A DNA stretch of 14,028 nucleotides. Origin: Clostridia bacterium (GTDB lineage: Bacteria > Bacillota_A > Clostridia > Christensenellales > Aristaeellaceae). Location of the stretch: contig JAFXMP010000106.1 in NCBI GenBank assembly GCA_017530275.1, positions 1-14,028 of the forward strand, in the 5' to 3' direction. Below, one piece after another: positions 13,207-14,028 of the stretch. The first letter of the stretch is position 1. Each line of letters begins with the position of its first letter. The notes under the pieces are model-generated. The model had not been told where the DNA came from. It saw only the letters and a program-made list of their open reading frames with translations, and did not search any database. Made by a program: the position numbers and the translations under genes.

Positions 13207-14028
13207 ATGGACAAGCATTTCGAGCCCACCTTCCAATCCCTGCGCCAATATACCGTGCCCGACTGGTTCCGGGACGCGAAATTCGGCATCTGGAGCCATT
13301 GGGGCCCCCAGAGCGTGCCCATGTTCGGGGACTGGTACGCCCGGAACATCTACATCGAGGGCACCCCCCAGTACGAATACCACGTGCGCCACTACGGCCA
13401 TCCCTCCAAATTCGGGTACAAGGACATCTGCGCCCTGTGGAAAGCGGAGAACTTCGATCCCGAAGGGCTGATGGACAAATACTGGCGCGCCGGTGCCCGG
13501 TACTTCATGTCCCAGGGCACTCACCACGACCATTTCTTCAATTACGATTCCCAGATCAACCGTATGAACAGCGTCAAAGTGGGCCCCCACAAGGACATTT
13601 TGTCCCTTTGGAAAGCGGCGGCGGACAGGCGCGGCATGCCCTTCGGCGTCAGCGAGCATTTGGGCGCGTCCTTCTCCTGGTGGCGCGTGAACAAGGGCTG
13701 CGATAAGCATGGCCCCTACGCGGGCGTGCCCTACGACGGCGCGGACCCCGCCTGGCAGGACTTTTATCACGCCAATCAGGAGCACGGCCTCGACAATCCT
13801 CAGGACATTTCCCCCTGGTACACGGAAAACAAGGCGTTCCGGGATTACTGGCTGCGCTGCGTCACCGAAATGATCGAAAAGTTCACCCCCGATCTTTTGT
13901 ATACCGACGGTTCCCTGCCCTTCGGCGGGGCCTGGTGGAACGAGGAGGGCAAGCGCCCCATCCGGGACGAGGACTACGCCCTGGGCCTTGAAGCCGTGGC
14001 CCGACTCTATAACGCCTCCATCGAGAAA
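13207..14028 (+). CDS. GH29 alpha-L-fucosidase-like glycoside hydrolase, N-terminal part
   Basis: Probably a retaining glycosidase that removes alpha-L-fucose from small glycans. The first 274 residues are present and the gene runs off the right edge. The catalytic barrel begins at once: PDWFRDAKFGIWSHWGPQSVP (about 18-38), then DWYARN, then ARYFMSQGTHHDHFFNYDS (97-115), the counterpart of the family's HHDGF segment. PDLLYTDGSLPFGG follows, in which Asp234 is the expected nucleophile. No signal peptide precedes the barrel, so the enzyme is likely cytoplasmic and would act on imported oligosaccharides. The HHDHF variant and the long insert around 50-70 mark it as a divergent member. GGAGG sits 7 nt before the ATG. 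A fucose-handling neighbour, if any, lies outside the window. Confidence 0.87.
   Translation, partial: MDKHFEPTFQSLRQYTVPDWFRDAKFGIWSHWGPQSVPMFGDWYARNIYIEGTPQYEYHVRHYGHPSKFGYKDICALWKAENFDPEGLMDKYWRAGARYFMSQGTHHDHFFNYDSQINRMNSVKVGPHKDILSLWKAAADRRGMPFGVSEHLGASFSWWRVNKGCDKHGPYAGVPYDGADPAWQDFYHANQEHGLDNPQDISPWYTENKAFRDYWLRCVTEMIEKFTPDLLYTDGSLPFGGAWWNEEGKRPIRDEDYALGLEAVARLYNASIEK

Overview
The window looks like a moderately GC-rich anaerobic Bacillota chromosome, most likely a gut or rumen Clostridia (Oscillospiraceae-like) lineage. The reasons are strong AGGAGG-type ribosome binding sites, a T-box leader, a PTS with a B-C-A fused permease, an ECF vitamin/amino-acid type transporter and an oxygen-sensitive indolepyruvate:ferredoxin oxidoreductase. 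The species cannot be named from sequence alone.

Left part, minus strand (1-4767): read from right to left this is a Cof-type HAD phosphatase with its own promoter, then a sugar PTS permease (IIBCA) with a strong promoter and a structured leader, then HPr (ptsH), a small secreted protein of unknown function, and Enzyme I (ptsI, cut by the window edge). The general PTS phosphorelay EI -> HPr -> IIA -> IIB is therefore encoded together with one sugar permease. Two oddities stand out: HPr has Lys, not Ser, at position 46, and an unrelated secreted-protein gene plus an intrinsic terminator lie between ptsH and ptsI.

Middle part, plus strand (4934-12355): a promoter and a T-box leader whose specifier reads as TGG (Trp) precede a TrpP-like ECF S component. 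It is followed by two ECF ATPases and the ECF T protein, then iorA, iorB and a phenylacetate-CoA ligase (paaK), closed by an intrinsic terminator. This is the most interesting region. Tryptophan-starvation control over a complete dedicated ECF transporter, next to the two enzymes that interconvert aryl acetates and aryl pyruvates, suggests an aromatic-amino-acid salvage island: aryl acetate -> aryl acetyl-CoA -> aryl pyruvate -> amino acid. The same enzymes can also run in the fermentative direction.

Right part, plus strand (12356-14028): a nitroreductase-family flavoprotein and the first 274 codons of a cytoplasmic GH29 alpha-L-fucosidase-like enzyme, each with its own sigma-A-type promoter.

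Non-coding structure: two copies of a 43-45 bp perfect palindrome with compensatory arm changes and a shared 3' tail lie downstream of the PTS permease and of paaK, with a possible deleted third copy nearby. Two unrelated purine-rich inverted-repeat elements lie inside the ECF/ior cluster. No tRNA, rRNA, CRISPR array or transposase gene was seen.
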